A DNA stretch of 33,964 bases from Nanobdellota archaeon (GTDB taxonomy: Archaea; Nanobdellota; Nanobdellia; SCGC-AAA011-G17; UBA489): contig JAUYMN010000023.1 of NCBI GenBank assembly GCA_030699455.1, forward strand, positions 1 through 33,964. Direction: 5' to 3'. Of the stretch, positions 15,886 to 24,587 are shown piece after piece. The notes below the pieces were generated by a model. The model searched no databases, was not told where the DNA came from, and saw nothing but the letters and a program-made list of their open reading frames with translations. Position 1 is the first letter of the stretch, and each line of letters opens with the position of its first letter. Position numbers and translations under genes: made by a program.

Positions 15886-18800
15886 TCAATTATCCAAATA
15901 TCCTGACTTATCAGCCTCATACAACAATCCCTGCATTAATCCACTTCCAGGATTACCATATGAGCTGGATGCAGCCTGAGTCATATACCACATCAGTCCC
16001 TTTTCCAGCCATGCATCATCACCAGTACGTTCATATGCCCAAAGGAATGGCAAAGCAATCACATCATAATCGGGGAGATAAGGATCAGGATTATCTATTG
16101 CAAAGCAGTATGCATAATAAGATTTGGAATTTCCAGGATTGTTATAATCAAACCATACCGGATCATCCATATTGTCTATGTTTAGATATTTAGCAAGATC
16201 TTGAACCCTTGTACCAGTATCATCTTTCAATTGGCTTGCAGGTAAGGCAACTTCAGCAGCTTTAAGTGCACTAGCTAATTCTGCAACCTGCCATGGTCTG
16301 TTGTAATCCTGAACTGTTCCAGATATGCCACATGAATTTGCATAATTTTGTCCGTCAAAATATCCACAGGAAGGCACTGTAGCTTTGTCAACATGCTGGT
16401 CTACAGCACTTTGAACTTCCATCTCTTCAATATCATAATCTTCACCAGGATCGCACAACCATCCAGGTGTAAGCTGGCTCCACCACCTGCCGTCATAGGT
16501 AGTCCAGTTATATACAGTTCTTGAACTAATCATAGCCGGAAGTCTCTGTTGCATATGCTGCAAATCATTTGGATTTCCATATTCTAAATAACCATAAGCT
16601 AAAGATCTTAACAAACGGGCAAATCCTCTCAAATAACGACCATTCCAATAATCCTGTGCCTTGTTCCACTCCATTCCTTCAATAAAGCTCTCTTGTAATC
16701 TGTCTTCACCCAATAACTGTGCAACCTGATTTATAATTTGTATTTGGAAATGTCCTGGCTCTAAATTTTGGCTGTGAGACCCCCCATGTGGATTCTGTGC
16801 GTTAGTTCCATAACCTGAGTCTCCATAGTTTAAACCATCATTATGAACAACTCCTGTATCAGACCAGAACTCTGCAACATTCTGATAATTAAGCAACACT
16901 CCACCAGGGAATTGCCCTTCAGCTCCAGCTCTAAGCGCCATCAAAGGATAATTAAATGAATGTGAATTAGTAACACCTCCATATCCAGGCTGATTATTCC
17001 ATATCTGCAATATTGGTTTAAACCATGCATTATCAATCAATATATCATAATTGGCAACTTGCCCTAACTTATCAGATATTTTTGCATCAACGGCGCGCTG
17101 CTCATCAACGGTTATCGGTGTAATCAGTGGGTAGAATGTATTTGGCATCAAAATACTTCCATCATTACCTGCAAAGCCACCAGTTTTTCTATAATAATCA
17201 TAATCGCTTGCAAAACAGAATGGATAAAACTGTTTTGACTTTAATCTTTCTATCATGTCATTGTGCGCATTTATCATTGACCCAACTTCCCCTATCTTCC
17301 CAAGATGCATTGCAAACATCTTTGTCTTGTGTGCTGCATATTCAAGATGGAATTCTTTAGCAACACTTGGAGTTTCGTCCGCATAAAACTGGAATCTCAC
17401 ATCACCAAAACCAGTTGCTTTTAAGCCAACAGGCCAGTTATTACCGGGAGCATCTTTTGCTGATATTGCAAGATAAATATCTGAAGATGCTGGTGAATAA
17501 ACTGCAGTAAAATAGCGTGGATAAACACCCTCATTTTGTGTGTCCTGCAATACAGTTCCGCCCTTTAAAACCCTATATCCGCGATAATTATTAATGTATG
17601 GAACCCATCCATGCCCAGCTTCTGCATTATTAGTAACGTTGCCATAATGTGCAGACCCTGCATCATTTAATCCTAAATCTATGATGATTGGATTAGCCTC
17701 ATTATTTGCATTTGAAAATGAAGCCTGTCCACTATTGCCTTCCACACCAACAACAAACTCTGCATACTCAAATTCACGGTTAAAATTAAGTGTGTTAACA
17801 TCATTCTCATATGTAACATCAACGTCTATGTCAGCAGAACCCTTAACAAATGTTATGCTTGTGGAATAGTCCATATAATGGTCTGATCCATCGGTCAAAG
17901 GCCCATCCACAGTAATCTTACAGCTAACTGGACCATTGCGGGTTACTTCAACATTCCCGTGCTCAGAACTGTAAACTTTTCCAGATGGTCTATCTTTGAC
18001 AACAACACCAGCCCTTGCAAGTTTAGTAGAATCAATAACTTTCGTCAAAGAACCACCAGGATTTATCAAAGAAGCTTCCTCTATTCCATTTGAAAAGTCC
18101 TTATTTATTCTGGCTTTTATCTTTCCAGTATCAATTTCTATTGCACTGCCAACATCATTACATAGATAATTGCCAGTAGAAGCCCCATCACCACCCCTCA
18201 TAAGAGTAAATTCGTCTTCTCTTTGTGTTCCATCCAAATCAGCCAAAGTTTCAACTAAAACCCATCTAGCATATTCTTGCCCTTCATTTCCAGAGAAATA
18301 TTCACCAGCATACTCTGGATTATATCCAGGCCAAGAACTTGTAGTTGTTATCTGGTAAGGATAATTGCTATTGCTTTCAAGAGTCATAGAAGCATGACCT
18401 TGTCCGTTAGTTGTAATCAAACTTGGCTGTGCGATTGGCATGCCACACTTCACATATTCTCCTGGATCTGGCGAGGCAAAATCAGTAACAGGTAAACCAT
18501 AATACCTTGCAGGAACAGCACGTGCAAGAGTCATGTCAACAGGCAGTCCAATTTCAAATCCAAAGTCATCACTGTTTCCAGTAAGCACATTAAATTCAAA
18601 CGCATCAGAAACATAAGTTTTTTCATTAATCACATTATACATAAAAGCCTGAACACCCATGATGTCATTAACAGACCTGTCAGTATGAACTTCCACAGTT
18701 TCAGAATCAATGTAATCAAATGGAATAACCTGCAGTTCTTCTTCTCCAGGAACCATTAGTACCAATACAGAATATGGAATTCTCTCAACTACCCTCGGGG

Positions 18801-19899
18801 GATAAAAATTCTCCCCATTGAACAGCACAGTATAGGTTCCATCAGGATTTGGTGTCATAGCATTAAAATCAACAGGGTCAGGCGATACTGCCAGCAATTT
18901 CGGTCTATTGTTTTCCTCCAGTCCAAAAACCTGCAAAAATAATGTATTTGAACATGCAACATCTCCATTTAAATAATTACAAACTTTTACAGCAAATATT
19001 GAAGAGCTAAATGGAGTTAAATTATAAGTAAGCACATCATTCTCAGTGGAATCATCAAAATCCAGCAAAACTATGCTGTCACTCCATCTAACAGTCCAAC
19101 TGCCTGGTTCACCATATTCCAGGACATTCCCAACAATAAAGCTAAATTCACCGCTTCCGGAAACATACCTTGGATTAACATTGCTAACATACAACGATAA
19201 AGAACAGGTATCATCTTCAGAGTCTCCGATACACTCCTCAAAATTTAATGGATTGTGATTAAATCCGATTAACTTTGGATCCTGCACTGGAGAGAACCCA
19301 ATTTTTCTGAACCATCCCTTAAGCATATTTATTACAGGACCACTATCAGCAGAGTTATCCATTGTTTTTATAACGCTTCTTGGCACTTCAATATTTTTCT
19401 GCTCTCTTTTTTCTCTTTCATCATTAACTAACTCTTTTGTATTTTCTATGGCTTTCTTTCTGCCTTGAAGATTTATTGCCTGTTGTACAGCCTTATCCTG
19501 ATCTTCTTTCGTCTCCTTAAGCACCCCAATAGTCACAGAATCATCTCTCTTTCCGCTAATAATCCCACTTGTCCATTTTATTATCCTTTCACCAACAGCC
19601 CCAACAGCCCCCATACCACCAGATGGAGTTTCTTTGCCATCAATCTCATTTTCGAGTGGATCTACAATGGTGTCTATCAAATTATCTGTTTGCTCTTTAA
19701 TAGCATCAATCTCATCGCTAAGAGTTTCATCATTGATAGTATCAGCATTGGGAATCTCATCTTCCTTAACATCCCCAATCTTGCCCTGTGCACTAACCAA
19801 AAACACAGATAACACTAAAAGAAACAAAAAACTAATAGTCAGATAACTATTACCACCTCTTTTCATATGATTTATAAACAACAAACTCCTTAAAAACAT
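15886..19899 (-). CDS. Giant secreted protein, PcRGLX/YetA-like polysaccharide lyase architecture
   Basis: A 1337-codon frame; Met12 (19866) is the better start and begins a signal (ISFLFLLVLSVFLVSAQG). After an acidic coiled region (about 40-175) come two Ig/IPT-like beta domains (about 200-330 and 335-440, e.g. RPKLLAVSPDPVDF). Residues about 450-580 look like a RIFT-barrel start (RYYGLPVTDFASPDPGEYVK, then EYARWVLVETLADLDG). A beta-sandwich follows (DTGKIKARINKDFSNGIEEA, NGPVSCKITVDG, FVKGSADIDVDVTYEND). The last 450 residues are Trp/Tyr-rich and repeat-helical like an alpha/alpha toroid. This order matches the PcRGLX/YetA family of rhamnogalacturonan-lyase-like proteins. I see no proof of catalysis. 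It is likely a secreted or surface polysaccharide-active protein, by far the largest here. Confidence 0.65.
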   Translation of the reverse strand: MFLRSLLFINHMKRGGNSYLTISFLFLLVLSVFLVSAQGKIGDVKEDEIPNADTINDETLSDEIDAIKEQTDNLIDTIVDPLENEIDGKETPSGGMGAVGAVGERIIKWTSGIISGKRDDSVTIGVLKETKEDQDKAVQQAINLQGRKKAIENTKELVNDEREKREQKNIEVPRSVIKTMDNSADSGPVINMLKGWFRKIGFSPVQDPKLIGFNHNPLNFEECIGDSEDDTCSLSLYVSNVNPRYVSGSGEFSFIVGNVLEYGEPGSWTVRWSDSIVLLDFDDSTENDVLTYNLTPFSSSIFAVKVCNYLNGDVACSNTLFLQVFGLEENNRPKLLAVSPDPVDFNAMTPNPDGTYTVLFNGENFYPPRVVERIPYSVLVLMVPGEEELQVIPFDYIDSETVEVHTDRSVNDIMGVQAFMYNVINEKTYVSDAFEFNVLTGNSDDFGFEIGLPVDMTLARAVPARYYGLPVTDFASPDPGEYVKCGMPIAQPSLITTNGQGHASMTLESNSNYPYQITTTSSWPGYNPEYAGEYFSGNEGQEYARWVLVETLADLDGTQREDEFTLMRGGDGASTGNYLCNDVGSAIEIDTGKIKARINKDFSNGIEEASLINPGGSLTKVIDSTKLARAGVVVKDRPSGKVYSSEHGNVEVTRNGPVSCKITVDGPLTDGSDHYMDYSTSITFVKGSADIDVDVTYENDVNTLNFNREFEYAEFVVGVEGNSGQASFSNANNEANPIIIDLGLNDAGSAHYGNVTNNAEAGHGWVPYINNYRGYRVLKGGTVLQDTQNEGVYPRYFTAVYSPASSDIYLAISAKDAPGNNWPVGLKATGFGDVRFQFYADETPSVAKEFHLEYAAHKTKMFAMHLGKIGEVGSMINAHNDMIERLKSKQFYPFCFASDYDYYRKTGGFAGNDGSILMPNTFYPLITPITVDEQRAVDAKISDKLGQVANYDILIDNAWFKPILQIWNNQPGYGGVTNSHSFNYPLMALRAGAEGQFPGGVLLNYQNVAEFWSDTGVVHNDGLNYGDSGYGTNAQNPHGGSHSQNLEPGHFQIQIINQVAQLLGEDRLQESFIEGMEWNKAQDYWNGRYLRGFARLLRSLAYGYLEYGNPNDLQHMQQRLPAMISSRTVYNWTTYDGRWWSQLTPGWLCDPGEDYDIEEMEVQSAVDQHVDKATVPSCGYFDGQNYANSCGISGTVQDYNRPWQVAELASALKAAEVALPASQLKDDTGTRVQDLAKYLNIDNMDDPVWFDYNNPGNSKSYYAYCFAIDNPDPYLPDYDVIALPFLWAYERTGDDAWLEKGLMWYMTQAASSSYGNPGSGLMQGLLYEADKSGYLDN

Positions 19900-20084
19900 T
19901 TCTATTTAAAAGCATTAAAACAAGTAATTACATGTTGCCAGATTTTTTTAAAATTTCCACTCACCTGCACAGTCTTTACACTTTAAAACATTAAGTCTTG
20001 CGAATCTTCTAAGAATCTTATTGCATATTTTTTCTGATAAAATCTACAACATATAAAATTCAAAAAAACAAAGAGAAGAAAGCT
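19900..20084. other. Intergenic AT-rich gap upstream of the giant gene and behind EF-1alpha
   Basis: This gap holds the promoter of the 1337-codon gene. The coding strand reads CTTTTAAATAGAAATG, then AAGGAG and TTGTTTATAAATC just before the likely start. An open stretch without a start codon ends in LKCKDCAGEWKF on the minus strand, which I could not confirm as a gene. Archaeal EF-1alpha genes are often followed by S10; no S10 is seen here. Confidence 0.4.
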
Positions 20085-21368
20085 TTATGCTTTCTTAACC
20101 AACTCTATGCACATACCAGCTGCCACTGTTGCACCAGCATCACGGATGGCAAACTTAGACATCTGTGGTATTTCGCTGAATTTTTCAATAACAACAGGTT
20201 TTGTTGGTTTAATCTGTACAACTGCAGCATCACCAGTCTTTAGTGTGTCTGGTTTTTCTTTTATCACTGCACCTGTTGCAGGATCCAACTGCTGCTTCAG
20301 CTCACTAAACTGACAAGCAACCTGCGAAGTATGTATGTGGAATACAGGAGTATATCCCTGTGTAAGCACCGTTGGATGATTTAATATCATGATTCTTGCA
20401 GTAAACTCAGTTGCAACAACTGGTGGATTAGCTGCATCACCTAAAACATCACCGCGTGCTATATCTTTTTTACCGACTCCACGAACATTAAAGCCGACAT
20501 TATCTCCAGGAATTGCTTCCTGTATTTGTTCATGATGCATTTCAATACTCTTAACCTCTCCAGGAACGCCCTTGCCTTCCCTTCCAGGAACAAATACAAT
20601 CTTTTGTCCAACTTTCATCTTACCAGTTTCAACACGACCAACCGGAACCAAACCAATGCCAGATATATTATACACATCCTGAATTGGCAGTCTTAATGGA
20701 AGATCCACTGGCTTTTCAGGCTCATCAAAAAGGTCAATCTGTTCATTGACTGTAGGACCTGTGTACCATGGCATGTTCTCTGATTTTTTAAAAACATTAT
20801 CACCTTCAAATGCGCTTGCAGGTATGAAAGGCACTTTCTCAGGCTTGTAACCAGCTGTCTGGATTAATTTAGTTACTCCTTCCTTCACTTCCTTGAATTT
20901 TGCTTCATTATATTTCACTGCATCCATCTTATTTACTAATATACATAACTGAGTTACACCAAGTGTTTTTAGCAACCATAAGTGCTCCCTTGTCTGTGGT
21001 TGCACACCGTCTGTGGCTGCAACAACCAAGAATGCTACATCAGCTTGTGAAGAGCCTGTAATCATATTTTTAACAAAGTCTTTGTGTCCAGGAGCATCAA
21101 TTATTGTCGCTTCATATTTTTGACCCATATACCTTTTATAAGAAAGATCTATTGTGACTCCTCTTTCCTGCTCTTCTTTTAGATTATCCATGACAAAAGC
21201 GAATTCAAATCCTGCTTTTCCCAGCTCTTTAGCCTTTTCTTTTAATTTTCTCATTGCCTGTTCATCAACATTGCCTGAATCATACATGAGCCTCCCTACA
21301 GTAGTAGATTTGCCATGATCAACATGACCTACGAATATTACGTTTAAATGCGGTTTTTCCTTTGCCAT
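20085..21368 (-). CDS. tuf: Translation elongation factor 1-alpha (aEF1A)
   Basis: A 427-residue GTPase that delivers aminoacyl-tRNA to the ribosome. The start used is ATG at 21368 ([20 protein letters not shown]), which has GGAG 11 nt upstream; an in-frame GTG at 21380 is possible but less likely. The G motifs are intact: GHVDHGKST (G1), [11 protein letters not shown] (G2), DAPGHKDF (G3) and NKMDAVKY (G4). Domain II ([20 protein letters not shown]) and domain III ([18 protein letters not shown]) are complete, and the C-terminus [16 protein letters not shown] is typical of archaeal and eukaryotic EF-1alpha. In contrast to EF-2 in this window, the P-loop is uninterrupted. A TATA-like CATTTATAAATC lies about 50 nt upstream, divergent from the prepilin gene. 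Confidence 0.97.
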   Translation of the reverse strand: MAKEKPHLNVIFVGHVDHGKSTTVGRLMYDSGNVDEQAMRKLKEKAKELGKAGFEFAFVMDNLKEEQERGVTIDLSYKRYMGQKYEATIIDAPGHKDFVKNMITGSSQADVAFLVVAATDGVQPQTREHLWLLKTLGVTQLCILVNKMDAVKYNEAKFKEVKEGVTKLIQTAGYKPEKVPFIPASAFEGDNVFKKSENMPWYTGPTVNEQIDLFDEPEKPVDLPLRLPIQDVYNISGIGLVPVGRVETGKMKVGQKIVFVPGREGKGVPGEVKSIEMHHEQIQEAIPGDNVGFNVRGVGKKDIARGDVLGDAANPPVVATEFTARIMILNHPTVLTQGYTPVFHIHTSQVACQFSELKQQLDPATGAVIKEKPDTLKTGDAAVVQIKPTKPVVIEKFSEIPQMSKFAIRDAGATVAAGMCIELVKKA

Positions 21369-21416
21369 TTGTATATACACTCCAATTTATTGAGTAGGTT
21401 ATGTCTACTAAAATAT

Positions 21417-21428
21417 GATTTATAAATG
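21417..21428 (-). promoter_or_regulatory. TATA box for EF-1alpha
   Basis: The coding strand reads CATTTATAAATC about 50 nt before the ATG at 21368, followed by a leader that carries GGAG. The distance fits a transcript with a leader of roughly 25 nt. Confidence 0.5.
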
Positions 21429-21535
21429 TTGTGGTGATGTTTTGGTGTTGTAATATTCTATTGAATGCATCTTGATTGGTTTTTCAGAACGTGGTTACAA
21501 ACCTTTTTAAAGAAATATTAAGTTATAAATCATAG

Positions 21536-23095
21536 ATGTCCAATAGAAAGAGGTGTGACAGGAATGGCCAGATTGCTGTTGAGCATTTGGTTTTGACTGG
21601 ATTAATTTTAGTTGCATTGATACCGCTTACATATTATATAACACAAAATCAGTCCAAAACTCCTTATCTTTCTGATGCAATGGAAACATTAGATACTGCT
21701 GTTGAAGCTCTGAGCAATTTAGGCTCCGGCAGTACGGATACAAGAGTTGTGAGAGTTGCAAAAAATATAGTAAGTGCTGAATTTACAAACTGTGTAAGTC
21801 CTGGTGTTGGATGCAATGCTATTAAAGTTACATATGGTGATGGAACTTTTGATATTTTTTACATGGATTATTTTGTCGATGGAAGCTTGAATTTTTTGCT
21901 TGTTCCAGGAACACATTATGTTACACTATTTAATGATGGTGGAAATAATGAAATTGTTTTCCGAGAATGCGGCGATGGAATTGTAAACGGCGGTGAGCAA
22001 TGTGAACCCTGTCAAAATGATGGGGATTGTGATAGTGGGTCTTGTGTCAATAGAGATCCCCTTACAGGTTGGGGAACATGCACTATTGCAGGAGTTAGCC
22101 CGTGCAGTCAAAATTGTATTTTACCTGGTGAAGAATTTGCATGTTTCTGTTCCTGCAGTTCTGATAATGATTGTGGTTATGGTGTTTGTTTGGATGATGG
22201 TGCATGTGGCGGATGTGAGTCTGATGCTGATTGTGTTGGTGGTACAGTTGGAGCTACTTATTGTTCTGGTGGAACTTGTGTTTCATGTGATCAGGATGAA
22301 GATGGTGGGGATCATGTTACTGGTTGGCCACATAATGAGTACGGACCGCATAGTGTAAATTGCGAACAACCGACAGATTGCAATGATTATAATAATGAAG
22401 TAAACTTTGGCGGAAGCGAAAATACAGCTATTACTTGTGATGATGAAATTGATAACGATTGTGATGGTCTGATTGATTGTGATGATCCTGATTGCAGTGG
22501 TCATTGTGGGGGTGTTGCAACATGCGGCGATGGAAATCTTGATGATGGAGAAGACTGTGATGATGGATGTATTGGGCCAAATAATCCTCCCGGATGCGAC
22601 GCCACACCTTTGAATAATTTTGATGGTTGCAACTCTTACTGCCAAATTGAAAGCTGTAGTCTTCCCACTGATGGTTCTACTCCTGATGGCTCTGTATTAA
22701 TACATAAATTTTCAAATGATAACAGTCATGTTTCAGAATTTAATAGCGATCCCCAAACGGGATACTGCATCAGATTAAGTGAAAATCTGACAGATGAAAC
22801 TGCTAACAGACAATGCAATGTAGCAAATCCCAATACCGTTATGTATGCATTAAATCCTCAGGGAAATTCACATATTTATCCTCCGGATCAGGATCCACCT
22901 GGCTCTTTTGCTGAAATATGCTATGGAAATTTAGTGTGTGCTTCTGCTCCTGCTGAAACTTGTGCGTCCGCGCTTGGTCCTGGTTACGAATGTGTTGCTT
23001 CATTTGCTGGAAGTGCCGGTTCACAGTTTAATGCACATGTTGGACTCTGTGGAGCTACAGGACATAATTATGATATCTGTTGCAAGAAACCATAA
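21536..23095 (+). CDS. Class III prepilin-like N-terminus fused to a Cys-rich surface protein
   Basis: A 519-residue protein. Residues 1-35 are an archaeal class III signal: CDRNG, then QIAVEHLVLTGLILVALIPL. Cleavage after Gly11 would leave Gln at +1 and Glu at +5, the pilin pattern. A small beta domain follows (about 40-150). The rest is Cys-rich: CGDGIVNGGEQCE and CGDGNLDDGEDCDDGC resemble Myxococcus-type Cys repeats (DUF4215 style), and DEIDNDCDGLIDCDDPDC is the MopE/putative metal-binding pattern with alternating Asp. The C-terminal part (NAHVGLCGATGHNYDICCKK) resembles a module I recall in surface proteins of Woesearchaeota-like genomes. It is thus a pilin-anchored, probably Ca-binding adhesin. 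Its synonymous sites are T-rich. It is divergent from EF-1alpha and starts the surface-protein block. Confidence 0.8.
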   Translation: MSNRKRCDRNGQIAVEHLVLTGLILVALIPLTYYITQNQSKTPYLSDAMETLDTAVEALSNLGSGSTDTRVVRVAKNIVSAEFTNCVSPGVGCNAIKVTYGDGTFDIFYMDYFVDGSLNFLLVPGTHYVTLFNDGGNNEIVFRECGDGIVNGGEQCEPCQNDGDCDSGSCVNRDPLTGWGTCTIAGVSPCSQNCILPGEEFACFCSCSSDNDCGYGVCLDDGACGGCESDADCVGGTVGATYCSGGTCVSCDQDEDGGDHVTGWPHNEYGPHSVNCEQPTDCNDYNNEVNFGGSENTAITCDDEIDNDCDGLIDCDDPDCSGHCGGVATCGDGNLDDGEDCDDGCIGPNNPPGCDATPLNNFDGCNSYCQIESCSLPTDGSTPDGSVLIHKFSNDNSHVSEFNSDPQTGYCIRLSENLTDETANRQCNVANPNTVMYALNPQGNSHIYPPDQDPPGSFAEICYGNLVCASAPAETCASALGPGYECVASFAGSAGSQFNAHVGLCGATGHNYDICCKKP

Positions 23096-23152
23096 TTAAA
23101 TAGGAAATGTTTAAATATAACAAGAAAGGTTTAATTTAACAAGAGAGGTAAG

Positions 23153-24265
23153 ATGAAAAGAGGGTTAGTATTTTTGGTGCTGGTTTTTTTAGTTAGTGTT
23201 GGATTAGTTTATGCTGTTCCTATCCCTGGTCACGCAGGAATTGAAATCTGCGATAATAATTTATGTGTCAGTCCACCGGGCTATTCTGGGAAAGTTGGGA
23301 TTGGCACACAAACCCCAGCTGTTAAGCTAGATGTTAATGGTTATGTAAAAGGAACCCAGTTATGCATTGGTTCTGACTGCAAAAATGCATGGCCTGCTCC
23401 AGGTTTATGGAGTACTAATGCAAATGGAATCGATTACAACAATGGTAATGTTGGAATTGGCATTGCTATTCCCACTGTAAAATTAGATGTTGCTGGTAAT
23501 ATTAAAGGAACTATTGTTGAAGGTGGTACTGTGAAGGGCACTAATGAGTTATGTATTGGTTCTGATTGTAGAGGTGTATGGCCTGCTGCAGGTGGTAGTG
23601 TATGGGATCAGAACGGTGCTAAGATTTATTATGATACTCTTAATGGTAAGGTCGGAATCGGCACTTCAGATCCTGCATCTGAGCTGGATGTCAAGGGCAA
23701 TGTTAGAATTAAATATATCGCTGGCAGTCAAGGAATGGCTCTAGAAGATTCTGCTGGAATATCTACATTAAGATTTGATTCAGACAAATTTAGAATTTAT
23801 GAAGGCAAAGGTGGAATTGGAAATGAAAATGAACTGTTGAGTATTAATGCTGATACTAAAAAAGTTACTGCAACTGGTGATGTTTGTACAACTGGTGTGA
23901 ATGGAGTATGGATTAATGAGCTTTGCCTTAGCAAAGGAATTGATGTTGCAGTTGATGGAGCCTATCCAAGAGAATCTTGTGAACCTGCTAGCTGTGTTGC
24001 AGAAGATCAAAGTGCTGCTTCCGGTATTTTAAAAAAAGATTGTGATGATGGCATGATTCCAATTACTTGTGGTGGTGATGCTCGTGCTACTGGCGGTACT
24101 GGAAGTGATAAAAGGCTTAAAAGATTTTCTATTGAACCGTTTTATGGTACTGGTGCTGGAGCTAAATCTGGATGCAAAATAGAGTGGATTTCTAGTGCTA
24201 CTGGTGGTACACCTTCTACAGAAGCTGTTGTAAAAGCTTACTGTGTTAAGGCAAATCTTCAATAA
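23153..24265 (+). CDS. Secreted GIGT-repeat protein with C-terminal Cys domain
   Basis: A 370-residue protein with a clear signal peptide (MKRGLVFLVLVFLVSVGLVYA). It contains three repeats of the KVGIGTQTPAVKLDVNGYVK type, two followed by a conserved LCIGSDCKNAWP or LCIGSDCRGVWP with a Cys pair. GIGTxxPxxxLDV repeats are known from tail-fibre and fibrous adhesin proteins that form trimeric beta shafts. The last ~95 residues (from SCEPASCVAEDQ) form a separate domain with DDGMIPITCGG, GCKIEWIS and VVKAYCV, which recurs in the small protein at 26.6 kb. Gene order behind the pilin-like gene and a GAGAGGTAAG ribosome-binding site suggest a fibre or adhesin role. The shape is inferred; no enzymatic site is visible. 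Confidence 0.75.
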   Translation: MKRGLVFLVLVFLVSVGLVYAVPIPGHAGIEICDNNLCVSPPGYSGKVGIGTQTPAVKLDVNGYVKGTQLCIGSDCKNAWPAPGLWSTNANGIDYNNGNVGIGIAIPTVKLDVAGNIKGTIVEGGTVKGTNELCIGSDCRGVWPAAGGSVWDQNGAKIYYDTLNGKVGIGTSDPASELDVKGNVRIKYIAGSQGMALEDSAGISTLRFDSDKFRIYEGKGGIGNENELLSINADTKKVTATGDVCTTGVNGVWINELCLSKGIDVAVDGAYPRESCEPASCVAEDQSAASGILKKDCDDGMIPITCGGDARATGGTGSDKRLKRFSIEPFYGTGAGAKSGCKIEWISSATGGTPSTEAVVKAYCVKANLQ

Positions 24266-24557
24266 TTGCGGTAGATGTTGAAATTGTTTTATTGATGAAA
24301 CCGAATGTGTTGAAACCACCAAATAGAATGGAGGTTAAATTTTATTCAGGAATATTCTTTTGATTTTGTTAGGGAAGGTATTTTTCACTATCTTCCTTGT
24401 GCCTTGTTTTTAGGTTATTGCATAACCTAATGATGCCAGAAACAGGTATCAGGATTAATTTAATATTTTTTGGATGATTTAAGCGAAGCTAAAGGTATTA
24501 CTTTAGTTGTTTTGCGGAGATACTACAGAGATACTGGATGAATAGAAATATTTAAAT
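24266..24557. other. 292-bp intergenic region with three hairpins
   Basis: There is no gene here. Three stems stand out on the plus strand: 24370-24379 with 24388-24397 (10 bp with two G-U), 24409-24417 with 24421-24429 (9 bp, 3-nt loop TGC) and 24487-24494 with 24501-24508 (8 bp with one G-U). The first could be a terminator for the GIGT gene, but the spread over 140 nt also suits a structured RNA. A TATA-like GAAATATTTAAATATG lies at 24545-24560 before the protease gene. Confidence 0.4.
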
Positions 24558-24587
24558 ATGAAGTTAGTTGTTTATAAACAGGTAAAG

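Noticed and set aside
19920-20060. Minus-strand mini-ORF ending LKCKDCAGEWKF
   Set aside because: It has a CxxC but no start codon after the preceding stop, only one Cys pair close together, and no ribosome-binding site. It may be chance or a gene remnant.
21719-22645. Frames opposite or overlapping the prepilin gene (121 and 120 residues)
   Set aside because: Their composition (Val/Met- or Ile/Thr-rich) reflects the GAT/GGT/TGT codons of the real gene read in other frames.
24266-24557. C/D-box guide RNA
   Set aside because: An ATGATG resembling box C occurs near 24430, but no matching D box (CTGA) at a suitable distance is present.
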